DNA of 64,000 bases, taken from the NCBI GenBank assembly GCA_003117195.1, contig BDSI01000015.1, forward strand, positions 1,427,001 to 1,491,000. The letters run 5' to 3'. Below are positions 35,601 through 46,023 of the stretch, piece by piece. The notes under the pieces were generated by a model that had not been told where the DNA came from, did not search any database, and worked only from the letters and a program-made list of their open reading frames with translations. This stretch comes from Eudorina sp. 2006-703-Eu-15 (Eukaryota > Chlorophyta > Chlorophyceae > Chlamydomonadales > Volvocaceae). Each line of letters starts with the position of its first letter. Position 1 is the first letter of the stretch. The position numbers were made by a program, and so were the translations under genes.

Positions 35601-38199
35601 GAGTATCATTGCAGCAGCTGGGTGGTTCGGGCGGCTTCCTGGCTCCACACAACACCCGCACTCGAGAGCGCCCCACCTGTTGCATCCGCAGGTCCTCGCA
35701 TTCGGCCCCGTCCTTGGCTTTCAAGTGGGTGGTCACGATCAGGATCTCCCGCCCCACAACCATGTCGTACAACAGGATCTGCAGGAAGCCCTGTGACTGC
35801 TCCCGACCCGTCGAACCATCGAGGAAGGAACGACCTGGAGCGGCGTTTGGTTTCGGGGCAAGGGCGCACGCACGCCGGGCAGGAGGAAGACGGCAGCAAT
35901 CAGGACCAGCAATGGCGGGAACGAACGCAAAGACGGCGACCTGCACCTCCCAGGGTGAGAGTTGCACGAGTTTTGAGAACAGGGAAACCGGCTGATACCC
36001 GCAACCCTCTCTTTACAGCAGGACGGTCGCGCCGTCTAAGACTCAAACAGCATATGCTGAGTGGGGGACCGTGCTTACCGCGACACATACACACCCCGTG
36101 GCCAGTATTTGTCGCCGGGCTGGGAGTGTCTGACTGTTTCTCTTTAGAACCCTCCCTCTGATGCCCACCCTCCGCAGCCTCCAAGTGTCCAGGCCATCCA
36201 GGCAACTTGAACGCAGGCCGGCATCCCCGGAACGCCGCCTTCCTTCGTCCCATCACCGCCCGGCACCTCTTGCACCCGTATCCTCCCGCTGCGGCCCTCT
36301 CCTCCCCCTTGGCCCACCACACAAAAAACACGCACGCTCAGTGATCCCACTCCCTCCCGCACCCGCACCTCGCACACACCCGGGCCCCTGTTCCCTTCCC
36401 TCCCAGCTAGCTGTCCTCACCTTCCACCCCATCAGCGCAGCACCGGAACCTCCCCTTGCGGTAAAACACCGCCATGCCATCGGGCGGGTACTCGTACTTG
36501 AGCGCCGGTGAGGCGTGCTTCTCCCTGAAGGCCCCCTCGTAGTCCAGACCGCTGAGCACCTGGTTCAGCTCGTCTGTGTCGAGGGAGGGGAGGCCGGGCG
36601 GGCGCGAGGGGCGATAAGAGCGGGCGGGCGGGCGGGCGGGCGGGAGGCACGACGGTATAGGACATCGGTAGACATGCTGCGCTGCTGCCATAGCAAACGC
36701 CCGATTGGGATACGCACGGGAGGCAGGGAGGGTGTACGGTACCTGCGACATACCGGGTCTCCTCCGGAACCAGGGAGGAAGCCCCTGATGGTTCCGGAGC
36801 CCCGGATGAGTCACAGGTGCCACGGGTGCCACAGCGTGGAGGAGACCGAGTGATCTGGGTCGGGTTCGGAGGTTAAAAGAAGAAGAAAAACAAACCCAGA
36901 GACGAACCTGGGCACCCGGGTTGGGGAGCTAGATTGAATGAATGAATGGATGAATGGATGAACGTTACAGCGGACCCCAAAAAGGGAGTCAACGGTGTAC
37001 ACCTAGATTGACAGCGGGGACCGCGGCGAGTGTGTTCAAGGCGGCGCGGGTGGAGGTGCAGAGGCCGTGGAGGGAAGCGGGCCGTGTCGAGAGCAGGTGG
37101 GGATGGTGCGACGCTCATGCACCGCACCGCACCGCACCGTGCAGTACCGTACTGTACTGTACTGTACTGTACTGTACTGTACAACACCAGCGCACTGCAA
37201 CACGATGACAACGTTGGGCGCGTACAGGGTGGTGGGCTGGCACTTGGCAGGGGCCGCAGTACGGAAACGGTGAACTCAATTCCACACAGCCCAACCCAGG
37301 GGGGCCAGCGCCGGAGCGCAAGGTACCGAGACGCGGTACCGCCAGAGCCACCCAAGGCCTCAACCACCCACGCACGGGAGCAACAAGTGACAGCATGACG
37401 GCAGGGAGGTGGGAGGTCGCTCACCAAAATGATTCAGCTCCTGCAGGCAGATGATGTCCGCATTGGCTTCCAGGATCTCCTGCAGCAGCAGCGGTCGCCT
37501 GTACTCCCACTCCAGGCATCCGGGGGGCGCCTGCGCAGGGTGGAGCGATCCGGGTTGGGAGATAGGGGACAGCTGCTAAGCCTGCAGCAGGGGAACAGGT
37601 CGCGTAGGACGGATCCGAACGCAGGCTGTACCCTTCGGTGGAGAGCTCGTCCTGCGACAGCTGTCGCCGGAGCGACTTTTGGATCCGTGCTTCTAACGCC
37701 CAGAGTTCAAACCCAGCTTTCCAACGAAGGGTGCTCAGCGACGCCGCGACCAGGAGAGCGCAGCTCCGACGGGGTTGCTCCCGTAAGGCTCTGAGCCTGT
37801 GGAGAGGCGCTGGCTCCGGCACCTCCAAGGCTGGCGCATCCACATTACAGCGCTCACGTCCCCGCCTACCCTGCAGAAGTCGCCGTTCTGCGCCAGCCCA
37901 TCGGCGAGGACATTCCATTGCAAGACCCGAAAGTGCGCAACTTCCGGTTTGCGCGGATAGTTAAGGATCACCGGGGTCCTCTTGATCTTGGCTTTGTTGA
38001 GATCCACCGAAACGGCAGCGGAAGCCCCGGGCGCCTCTGCTGCGCCTCCCGAAGCCATCGCGCATCTACACCAACCGCTCAAAGACTGTGTCGAACGGCC
38101 AGCAGGTAGCGCTGATACGAGCCGCAGCAAGCCTACGACATCGAAGCGACCGGCAGTAAGTTTCACGGGCCTGTCCCCCAAATACGACTTGCAGCTCAC
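32655..38199 (-). CDS. Nocturnin/CCR4-like endonuclease-exonuclease-phosphatase family protein
   Basis: Six exons join without phase conflict: 38199-37870, 37530-37425, 36573-36421, 35834-35677, 34372-33860 and 33311-32655 (stop TAG), giving 638 residues. The EEP fold motifs are present in order: QWNVLADGL (about 93), LQELNHF with the metal-binding Glu (about 141), TTHLKAKDG, ITGDFN (about 408), and YGSDHVSLCCEFEW near the C-terminus. Relatives of this sub-family are CCR4-type deadenylases and nocturnin; nocturnin itself acts as an NADP(H) 2'-phosphatase. So substrate is open. Unusual are an Ala/Thr/Gly-rich insert of roughly 130 residues before GDFN, and a Gln run with Gly/Ala-rich sequence (about 430-545) before the C-terminal core. 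The upstream ATG gives a 47-residue leader before MASGG that could be an organelle signal; the second ATG (38058) is an alternative start. Confidence 0.88.
33419..33520 (-). repeat. Family C/D repeat block in nuclease intron
   Basis: Plus strand: GTGTGT, then AAGAGAAAACTG, later AAGTGAAGTCCGGCG, then TTTAGAGGAAAAGCACCCGC. It resembles reversed family C and D units lying in tandem, in intron 5 of the nuclease gene. Confidence 0.4.
35166..35175 (+). repeat. Target-site duplication, left copy
   Basis: ACAAGGGAAA directly precedes the tRNA-like head of the SINE and recurs at 35557-35566 directly after its tail. Confidence 0.75.
35176..35556 (+). mobile_element. tRNA-derived SINE in intron 4 of the nuclease gene
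   Basis: The head (35176-35237) has a box A-like GGTCAGGCGGTTTAAGG and a perfect T-arm with box B (CTGGGTTCGAGTCCCAG), and its ends pair as GGTCA/TGACC. It has no anticodon arm, so it is not a working tRNA; the D-arm/T-arm pieces look like a Leu/Ser-type tRNA. A tRNA-unrelated body of about 300 bases follows and ends CACTGTAACGG plus (TAC)n. Ten identical bases, ACAAGGGAAA, flank it on both sides (35166-35175 and 35557-35566), as expected of a target-site duplication. Insertion is in the same genomic direction as box A/B reads, antisense to the host gene. Confidence 0.78.
35557..35566 (+). repeat. Target-site duplication, right copy
   Basis: ACAAGGGAAA follows directly on the (TAC)n tail; identical to 35166-35175. 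Confidence 0.75.
36098..36150 (+). repeat. Interspersed repeat family E copy
   Basis: CCAGTATTTGTCGCCGGGCT, then GTGTCTGACTGTTTCTCTTT. Its inverted relative is at 55841-55890. It lies in intron 3 of the nuclease gene. Confidence 0.6.
36935..37005 (-). repeat. Family A copy (AAAAGGGA subtype) with GAAT tail
   Basis: Plus: GAATGAATGAATGGATGAAT, then GAACGTTACAGCGGACCCC and AAAAAGGGAGTCAACGGTG. It matches 22634-22700 including the GAAT tract. Intron 2 of the nuclease gene. Confidence 0.65.
37147..37182. repeat. (GTACT)n microsatellite
   Basis: About seven 5-base units with the self-complementary GTAC core, preceded by a CCGCA-type run. Intron 2 of the nuclease gene. Confidence 0.85.
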
Positions 38200-38706
38200 G
38201 CACCAAGTCGCTGGGCACGCGCAACATTTAGACGCTGCCTGCTGCTAAGCTCTCGCCCTTGCACCATGCCACTTCATCCGCCCCAACACGTTGTCCGCGC
38301 GCCAACTTGCTGGGCAAAATGGAGACCGTAAAAAAGCAACACAAAATCACTGCACCATCAGCTAATATGCAACCCACTGGATACTCCGCTAAGCACACAC
38401 ATGTGCAGGGTACCGGTGTGAGCTGCCCTCACTCCGGGCTGCGAAGGTTGGTATACGGCGGTTGTACTGCGAACAGCGTTGGGGCTAGAAAACCCGTCCT
38501 TGTGCAAATTGTCCAGTGCATTGACGTCATCAACATAGAGTCTAAGCATAACCGCTGTAGGTGAACATTCCTTGCGGTCCTGCATACAAGCTGTATACGA
38601 TTGATTAGTAGACTTTTTCGTGCATTGTTGCCAAAGTCAGCTCCATCAAGTGTACATAATTGAGACTCTTTGCCTTTATCTACATGCGTTAGAGCGGCTG
38701 TCCAGG
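38200..38706. promoter_or_regulatory. Divergent intergenic region, likely shared promoter
   Basis: 507 bases separate the first ATG of the minus-strand nuclease from the first ATG of the plus-strand HRGP. Both 5' UTRs and both core promoters must fit in it. I see no repeats and no clear TATA box. Confidence 0.4.
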
Positions 38707-41700
38707 ATGTGCGGGCCAGGAGGAGTGAGGCGAAGGCAACCTCCCAGCCTTGCCCTGCCAATCTTTGTCATTTTCCTTCCATACTTCACGAAGTATGTTG
38801 GTAAGTGTTGTATTAGTTAGGGCCCGTTGCATGCTGGCTGCGTTGCCTCGGGCTGACATGGTTGGCACCGCATGTGCGGATGCCGTCCCAGGGGCGGCGA
38901 TTGGCCAACGACCATGGGATTCATTTGGCAAGGGGTCTCCAAACGGGGCCGTATATGAAATGGACTGCAATTTCCGGGGCACACGTGCCTTCGCCCAAGC
39001 GATTCAGTTCAACTACGGCCCCGTCGTTAACTACATGAGCGTTGCGTGCACGGACGGCAACTTCTTCGAGAGCGGTGAGTTGCAGAGCAGGATGCGGGGC
39101 CCGCCCATAGCGCGCCCTTTACTTATGTGCTCGTACTCGCCGCCTGCGACCAGCTCACACACACGCACACACGGTGCGCACCGCGTGCCCAATTAGGGTC
39201 CTCGCAAGTCGTGTCTCTCGGTTTATTTCAACACGCACACACGGTGACACCATTCCCCAAAACGGAACGACGGCGCGCGCGCGAGTCTAAATCGCGCGCT
39301 GCTGTTCGACCTCATCACACTCCAAAGCCGTTCCAACCGCAGTGCTGTGCGCCCCGTTGTGGAAGGCCAAAGGGCCAGCTGGCCCCCAACACCGGTCCCC
39401 GGGGCCCGGGCCTCTATCTCCCTCGGCTGCAATCGGGCCTGCTGTGCCGGACTCCGGACAATGGCCCAATAACAGCGCCTGTTGCCGCTCCACACCACGG
39501 CACGCGTCTTCACATGTACATACATCACCGTTCTCTGTTGTGATCAGCTGTGGGCTGATATGTTCGAATGCATCAACATGTGTATATGCATCCAACAACG
39601 CGGTCAACTCGTTGCCAGAAGCGCACACAGACGCACTCATGAGCTCGGGCGGCTTCCCTCCCTGGAGGATGGGGCAGACGGGCAGGGCGCCGAAACACAC
39701 CACACGGAGCGGGTCTCTTCTCTACACACCACGGGGCGCAGCGCCGCGCGCCGTGCGGCACCCGCCCCGCACCGCCTCACACGGGGCCCCTACGTACGGT
39801 AGCTCCCCTTCGTACGGTAGCTCCCCTTCGTACGGTAGCTCCCCGGCTTGTTGTCGATGAACAGGCAGCAAAACCGCTGAAGAGCACCAAGCTCGCCTCC
39901 TCCCCCCGAGACTCTATACACACATAGTCCCTACCCCCTCCGAGACCCGCACAGCGCCTCCCGTCCTCCAACCCACATCCGTCCTCAAGGCTTGTCCCCA
40001 GACATAACCCTCCCCTTTCCACCCCTATCCTCCGACCCCTCCCTCTCTTTGGTGTTCAATCCCTTCCTCCCACCCACCCTCCCTCGCCGCCGCCGCCGCC
40101 GCCGCCGGCGCTTCCCCCCAGGTCTGTACGTCGAGAGCGCGACCACCTACACATTTGCCGACCGCAAGGGGTTCATCGCCATGAGGGCGGACAGCCTCAA
40201 CCCCGACCCCACCCGCATCGGCTTCCGCAACTCCGCCAAGACCTGGATGGCGGGCCCCCCTAAACTGCCCGTCGGCAACAACACCCTCAACGGCTCCGAG
40301 CTGCGGACCGCCAACTGCCCCGACGGAGCAGTGATATCGGGCTTTGTGGTAGGTGTGTCGTACAGAGTACGGGATGGACGAGATGCACCGTACGTGGCGG
40401 TGCGTCGTGCACAGTCAGTGGACTGGAGGTTGTGGGCATGTGGGGGTGTGGGCATGTGGGGAGATGGAGAGGGAGGGGATTCCCCGGACCACGGTCGCAG
40501 CACTACGCGCCCTCAGCTGCCCCTCTGCCGGCCGTCTGTCGACCGTCTCGACCCACATCGCCCCGTCGCGCCCGCGGTGTCGTAGGTGACGACGGGGAGG
40601 GCCAACAGCGCTGTGAGTCGAGAGGCGGTGACGAAAATCGATTTGTACTGCATATCGTACCGCAATGACACGCCCGTGGTCAGCTTGCCGCCGCCACCGC
40701 CTCCCATCCTGGTTGCCTCGCCGCCGCCACCGCCGCCACCACCGCCGCCGCCGCCATCGCCGCGGCCGCCGCCCCCGGTGGTTTACTCGCCGCCGCCACC
40801 GCCCCCGCCGCCACCGCCGCCGCCGCCGCCGATTCCGCCGCCGCCACGGCCGCCGCCTCGGCCGCCGCCGCCGATTCCGCCGAGCCCCTTTCCGAGTCCG
40901 CCGCCGCCGCGCCCGCCGCCGCCACGCCCGCCGCCGCGTCCGCCGTTGCCGTCCCCCCGGGCTCCTAAGATGCCTCCGAGCCCGCTCATCCCCTCGCCCC
41001 CGAGGAAGCCGCCTCGGATGCCGCCTCCGGACCGGCCGCCGCCGTCGCTGCCGAACCTACCGAACCTACCCAATAATCCACCGAATCCGCCGACGCCACC
41101 GCCGCGGCCGCCGACGCCACCATCGCCGCCGCCGACGCCGCCGACGCCACCAAGCCCGCCTCCCCGTCCGCCGCCGCCGCCGGTACCTCCGCCGCCGTCG
41201 CCGCCTGTGGCGCCGTCGTCGCCTGTGCCACCGCCACCACCGCCGCCCCCGTCGCCGCGGCCTCCATCGCCGCATCCCTCGCCCGTCGTGACATCGTCGC
41301 CGCCGCCGCCATCGCCGCGGCCGCCATCACCGCCACCACCGCCGTCTCCGCGGCCCTCGCCGCCACCGCCATCGCCACCGCCGCAACCTTCGCCACGTCC
41401 GCCGTCACCGTCGCCGCCGCGGCCTCCTTCACCGCCGTCGCCGCGGCCGCCGCCACCACGGCCGCCGCCGCCTCCATCACCGCCGTCGCCGCGGCCGCCG
41501 TCACCGTCACCGCCGTCGCCGCGGCCGCCGTCGCCGCGGCCGCCGCAGCAGCTGCCATCGCCACCACCAAAGTTCACCGGTCGTGATGCCCCCTCGGTCT
41601 CAGATCTGCCACCTGCCGCTCCGCCGCGCTCACCAAGGTTGCTGCCGCCGCCGCAGTCGCCGGTTTCGCCGCCGCCATCGTCGCCATCTTTGCCGCTGCC

Positions 41701-42187
41701 GCCGCCGCCGCAGTCGCCGCTGTCGCCGCCGCCATCGTCGCCGGCTTCGCCGCCGCCATCGTCCCCAGCTCAGCGCCCGCCATCAACAGCCCCGCCGCCC
41801 TCAAGCCCAGACACGCCATCACCATCAACTCCGTCCCCATCACCGTCGCCGTTGCCCTCTCCGTCACCGTCGCCAGCGTCGTCGCCGGCCCCTACCCCAG
41901 ACGAAGCGTCGCCGCCGCCGTCGCCGCGTCGCCGGCCGCCGCCACCCAAGCACCGGCCGCCGCCACCGAAGGTTCGGTCGCCGCCACCCAAGAACCGCTC
42001 CCCGCCGCCGTCGATCATCAAGATTCGGCCGCCGCCGCCAAGTCACAAGCCTAAGCCCAGTCCGTACAAGCCGCGCCGGCCGCCACCGCCCAAGTCTAAA
42101 CGGCCGCCGCCGCCTCAAAAATCGCAGCGACGGCCGCCGCCGCCTCAGAAATCGCGGCGACCGCCGCCGTCGCGGCGCCAAGGGTAA
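38707..42187 (+). CDS. Secreted hydroxyproline-rich glycoprotein with basic C-terminal tail
   Basis: Four exons join in phase: 38707-38800, 38892-39074, 40122-40348 and 40586-42187 (TAA), for 701 residues. Exon 1 gives a short basic N-terminus followed by a hydrophobic stretch (LALPIFVIFLPYF), read as a signal peptide. The donor GTTG/GTAAGT is strong. A globular head of about 160 residues follows, with Cys at MDCNF, VACTDG, RTANCPDG and LYCISY and with AIQFNYGPVVNYMSV, GFRNSAKTWMAGPP and Asn-X-Thr sites. From about residue 200 to the end the chain is poly-Pro, PPPPSPRPP and PPSPPP. The last 120 residues become Lys/Arg-rich (PPPPKSKRPPPPQKSQRR). Such a protein is expected in the cell wall or matrix; the cationic tail could bind anionic polysaccharide. 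I do not recognise the head domain. Confidence 0.82.
39794..39845. repeat. 18-base tandem repeat, three copies
   Basis: CGTACGGTAGCTCCCCTT repeated three times, in intron 2 of the second HRGP gene. Confidence 0.85.
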
Positions 42188-43157
42188 TTAACCATGGAGC
42201 ATGCGGCCGACACCCGCCCATCTGCACAGTCCGCGCCACTGCCATGTGCTCGACGGGGCCGGGGTCGGAGGTCTGGGGACGGAGGCGGGGTCTGCAGGCT
42301 TATGTAGTTACGTTACTCTGCACGTGGGCCGTCCCGGATGTCGGACGTCGGCATGCGAGGGGCCTAATGTGGTGTGGTGCCGGATCTGCTCAGGGTCGCG
42401 GTCCGGGTCTGCGTCTTGGGCGGTCGGCGCTCCCAATGTGGTGGCGGGCCGAGAGGCCCGGCCATTTTGCACCCACGACGCCTTGTGATGTGTGTGTCTC
42501 TGCGGTCAGATGGTGTGTGTGTGTGTGTGCGTGTGCGGTGCAGGTTGCTGGACTGCGTGTTGGGGGGAGGGCCGTCAGCGGGGGATACCGACCGGAAGGG
42601 GTGGGGCGGGGAGTGAGGGAAAGGGGAGTGATGCGCCAGGGGGGGACCTCGGGACTCGGAGCTCGGCCACACAAGGCCGGGGGGTCCGGTCGCGGGGCCA
42701 TCTGGGCAGACCGTCGCTCCGTCGGGCGGCCGGCCGAGGGAGGCGCGGGGTGTTGGTCATTGATTGTGAGGTTGGCTCTTTGTTGAACAGCGGGGTGGCC
42801 AGGTGGCTTTCCCTCCCTGCCTGCCTTTCTCTCCGGAGAAACGCCCCTTCCTCCTGAAATGCTGTGTAGTGTTGACGGCTTGTTGTTGTTCGTGGTGCGG
42901 AGGAGGGGGAAAAGGGTAACGCGGCACGGGGGCGTGTGAGCGGGCGCGCGGGTGCGCGGGGACGTGGACTCCGGACTCTGGGTGCGAGGCGATGACGCAG
43001 GTGCGAGGCGAGTCGAGCCGAGGCGTGCGTTGATGATGTGTGAACGTCGCCGCCATTGTGTCCTGAGTGCTGACATTGTGTCGATTAATATGAACGTGAG
43101 CCTGGAGATGCGTGTGTGTTCTCTTTCTGTACTCGGCATGTGCAGGTGTGCGGCATT

Positions 43158-43170
43158 TGTGTGTGTCTGT

Positions 43171-43201
<31 letters not shown>

Positions 43202-43202
43202 C
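43158..43202. repeat. (GT)n microsatellite
   Basis: GT units with a few GTCT interruptions, about 45 bases, intergenic. Confidence 0.85.
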
Positions 43203-43631
43203 TCATGCGCGTCTTTCTCAATTTATCTCTTGCTCTGAAACTGTCATGGATCATGATCTACTTCCTAGAGCTTCTTGCCGCTGCGGGCTGGCGTGTGCGA
43301 TTAGATCGTGATACTCTGTTCGGGTACGGGACCTTGTCGGGGTCGACTGGCCGGCCAACGCGTGATGATGATGCGGGCATTGCCCGTCATGAACGAGCCG
43401 CCCTTCGGCGCGGGCCGGAGGGGGGGCTCCGGCAGGACCCCGCGGGGCACGGAACCCCACCCCACCACCACCACCACGGCCACCACCATCACCGCCGCAT
43501 GCACCCCCACCTCTAGCATCCCCTGGATCCTTCCTCCTGGCTGCTAAGTGGATCGCGCGTCGCTGAGTCCGAGTCGCTGAGGGAGGGAGGGAGGCGAGTG
43601 AGGGAGGGAGGGAACAGGGATGAGCGAGGAT

Positions 43632-43689
43632 GCCTCGGGGCTCCGAAACCCCACTGCGGGTTTGGTTTGGGGTTTCGGAGCCCCGAGGC
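43632..43689. repeat. Perfect 21-bp inverted repeat with 16-base loop
   Basis: The left arm 43632-43652 (GCCTCGGGGCTCCGAAACCC plus C) and right arm 43669-43689 are exact reverse complements. The loop is rich in T and G. No coding frame is disturbed. It could be a structured RNA, a terminator-like hairpin between convergent genes, or a remnant of a foldback element. Confidence 0.85.
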
Positions 43690-45160
43690 GCGCACAGCCG
43701 CGGCTGCTGCGCCACACCATCCGATCTCCTCCGGGTTTGGCCGCTGCCCCTGGCCCTGGCCCTGGCCCTCGTCTCCCTCTCGCCCTTCCTCGGCTTCCTC
43801 TCCTGTCCTGTCCTCCATGGGTGGAGTGGGGAGGGGCGATCGACCGGACGGAGGACGCTGCATCCCCCGCCTGATGTCGCCAAGGTGTGTTTAATGAGAA
43901 GCCCCCAAATCTGGGGTGTGTTCCCCCGAATCTGGGGTGTCTGGGCCGTTTCTTTTGAACCCCAACTCTACCACGTGACCAGTCCTGGACGGCCGATGAT
44001 TGATAGGTTGCGTGTCGTCGAGATGCTGAGGATGATGTTAATGAGGATGGTAGGGGTAGCCGCTGCCGCTGCTGCTTAGTCGATGAACCAATGTTGTGAA
44101 TCGTTTGGGCTTTTGGAGTTGGGGCTGGACGTTGGGGTGGTCGGGGTGGCGGTTGACTTTGTGTGGACCGTGTTGGGTGTTTGTTGGACGAGCACGCCCG
44201 CCGCGCTGTCGCCGTGGGCCTGTTGATGTGCACTGGGGAGGCGGACGGGGATGGAGCTGACCCACAGGTCTCTGCCCCGCGCCGGCCAGTCCGGCGGTAG
44301 CAACGTTGTCTTTTGAGCCATCAGATATTGCAGAAGCCAGACGGTTGACAGCGACGGTTGCCGTGTTGACAGCGACGATCCATCAGATGCATGCGTTCAT
44401 CAGACACGGTATACCATACTAAACAGGAAGCGTTGGTTTTGTTTTCCAACGGCGTTCCTCTGTAGAACTCGTTTGACGATCCACTCAAATGGTAACCAAG
44501 TAATGGCTTCATAAGGGACGACCCACGAAAAAGACGATACATGCATACACATCCCTCATTCGGTGACCGGCTTCCGGTCCGTCTACCTCCACGGCACCAA
44601 ACCGCCACAGACCCCCCCGCATCCACATCTCGCCTCCGCCCCACACCGCACACCGTCCCCCTCCCCCCCTCCCCCTCCTGCTCGTCCACGGCAGACCTGG
44701 GGGCGCCGGGGCCCTCATCCCCTCCTCACTCACGCATACACACACGCACACACTCGGCAGCCGGTGGGAGAAGAGACATTGGGGGGGCCCGCTAGCAGGA
44801 GAGGAGACCGGCAACCCAGGATTGTCCACACACACCCGGGTGGACCGACGTTTCAGTGGGGAGAATCAGCGGGGAGAAACAGTGGGGAGCTGCGACAACC
44901 CCCCGCTGTCCTGTCCTGCAGCCTCCTGCCCCTCTGCGTCGTCGCGCCGATCAGCGGGGCCTGGTGCCTGGGGCCGTAACGCCCACGCCCAGCGACTCGG
45001 GACGGGTGTACCTGGGTGGCACTGAGACTGAGAAAGACCGAACACTTCTTCCTAATCCTCATGGGGCCCCCAAATTTGAAGACGACCCGACACCAAGCAC
45101 CCTCCGACAGAGAATACTCCAGCTGGCTTTCAGCAGCCCTCCTGCAGGGCCCTTTGCCCC

Positions 45161-45178
45161 TTTTTTGTCAATAAAGAC
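45161..45178 (+). repeat. TGTCAATAAAGAC word (partial copy)
   Basis: TTTTTTGTCAATAAAGACCC; longer copies with AGCGAAA follow at 48246 and 48531. Confidence 0.4.
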
Positions 45179-45593
45179 CCCTTTGCCCCCCCCTCCCCCG
45201 CCACCCTCCTCGTGCACCGGCAACCCACGCGGTGCTCTGCGCTCCGCACCAAACCCCAGCTCAGGGCCAGACGCCCCCCTGCCCCCCGTGGAGGCTCTTC
45301 GCAGCACGTGCTGCGGCACCTCCCGAAAGGACAAAGTCCGCTGGAGGCATGCCGGCCCCCGGCCGCCCCCGACCCGCCCCCGAACCACACCAACCTGCCC
45401 GCAGGAACGGCTGCGCCCGCTGCAGGAACGGCTCCCCCCCAGCTGCGCGGCCCAATCGGCTGCCGCACACTGCCGCACACTGCCGCCGTTCGACCTTGCC
45501 TTGCCTTGCCGTTCGCTGTCCCCTGACCCCTGACCCCCGGGTTTTCTGCGCCGCCCCGCCTCCCCCTCCCCGACACCTGCTGGTCGTGTAGTG

Positions 45594-45653
45594 TAGTGTG
45601 GTGTGGTGTGGTGTGGTGTGGTGTGGTGTGGTGTGGTGTGGTGTGGTGTGGTG
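45594..45653. repeat. (GTGTG)n pentanucleotide repeat
   Basis: About eleven 5-base units, the first two with A in place of G. It lies about 370 bases beyond the calpain-like stop, possibly in its 3' UTR. Confidence 0.88.
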
Positions 45654-46023
45654 TGCGCTCTCGCCCCTCCGTCTCGGATGGGTGAGGAGCCCCCGTGGGG
45701 ATGGGTGGTGGTGGTGAGGAGGAGGAGGAGGAGGAGGAGAACAGACATGAGCCGTTCGGTGTGTCCCTACACACCACCATGACACCGCGGATGACCTCAT
45801 GCGAATATAGATCCAGATCCCAAACCAAAAGCGTGCAGATCAAGATCAAGATCTGGATCTAGCGCTAGCTCAAAGAACCAAACAAGCACGTTGACCCTCC
45901 ACTTCACTGCCAGGGGTCACAGCCAGTTCCGGGATCTTTTGAGGTTCGTCAGATTTCCAGATCCAGATCCCAGATCCCAGATCCAGATCCCCCCGGATCT
46001 CAGTCTCGGGTTTGCGCTCCGCG

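Larger units (their letters stand above)
42188..46023. other. Convergent intergenic region, no supported gene
   Basis: Lies between the stop codons of the plus-strand HRGP and the minus-strand calpain-like gene. It contains GT-rich tracts (42505-42540, 43158-43202), a perfect hairpin (43632-43689), a GTGTG-type pentanucleotide run (45594-45653) and one TGTCAATAAAGAC word (45161-45178). No frame here has recognisable coding content. Confidence 0.5.
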
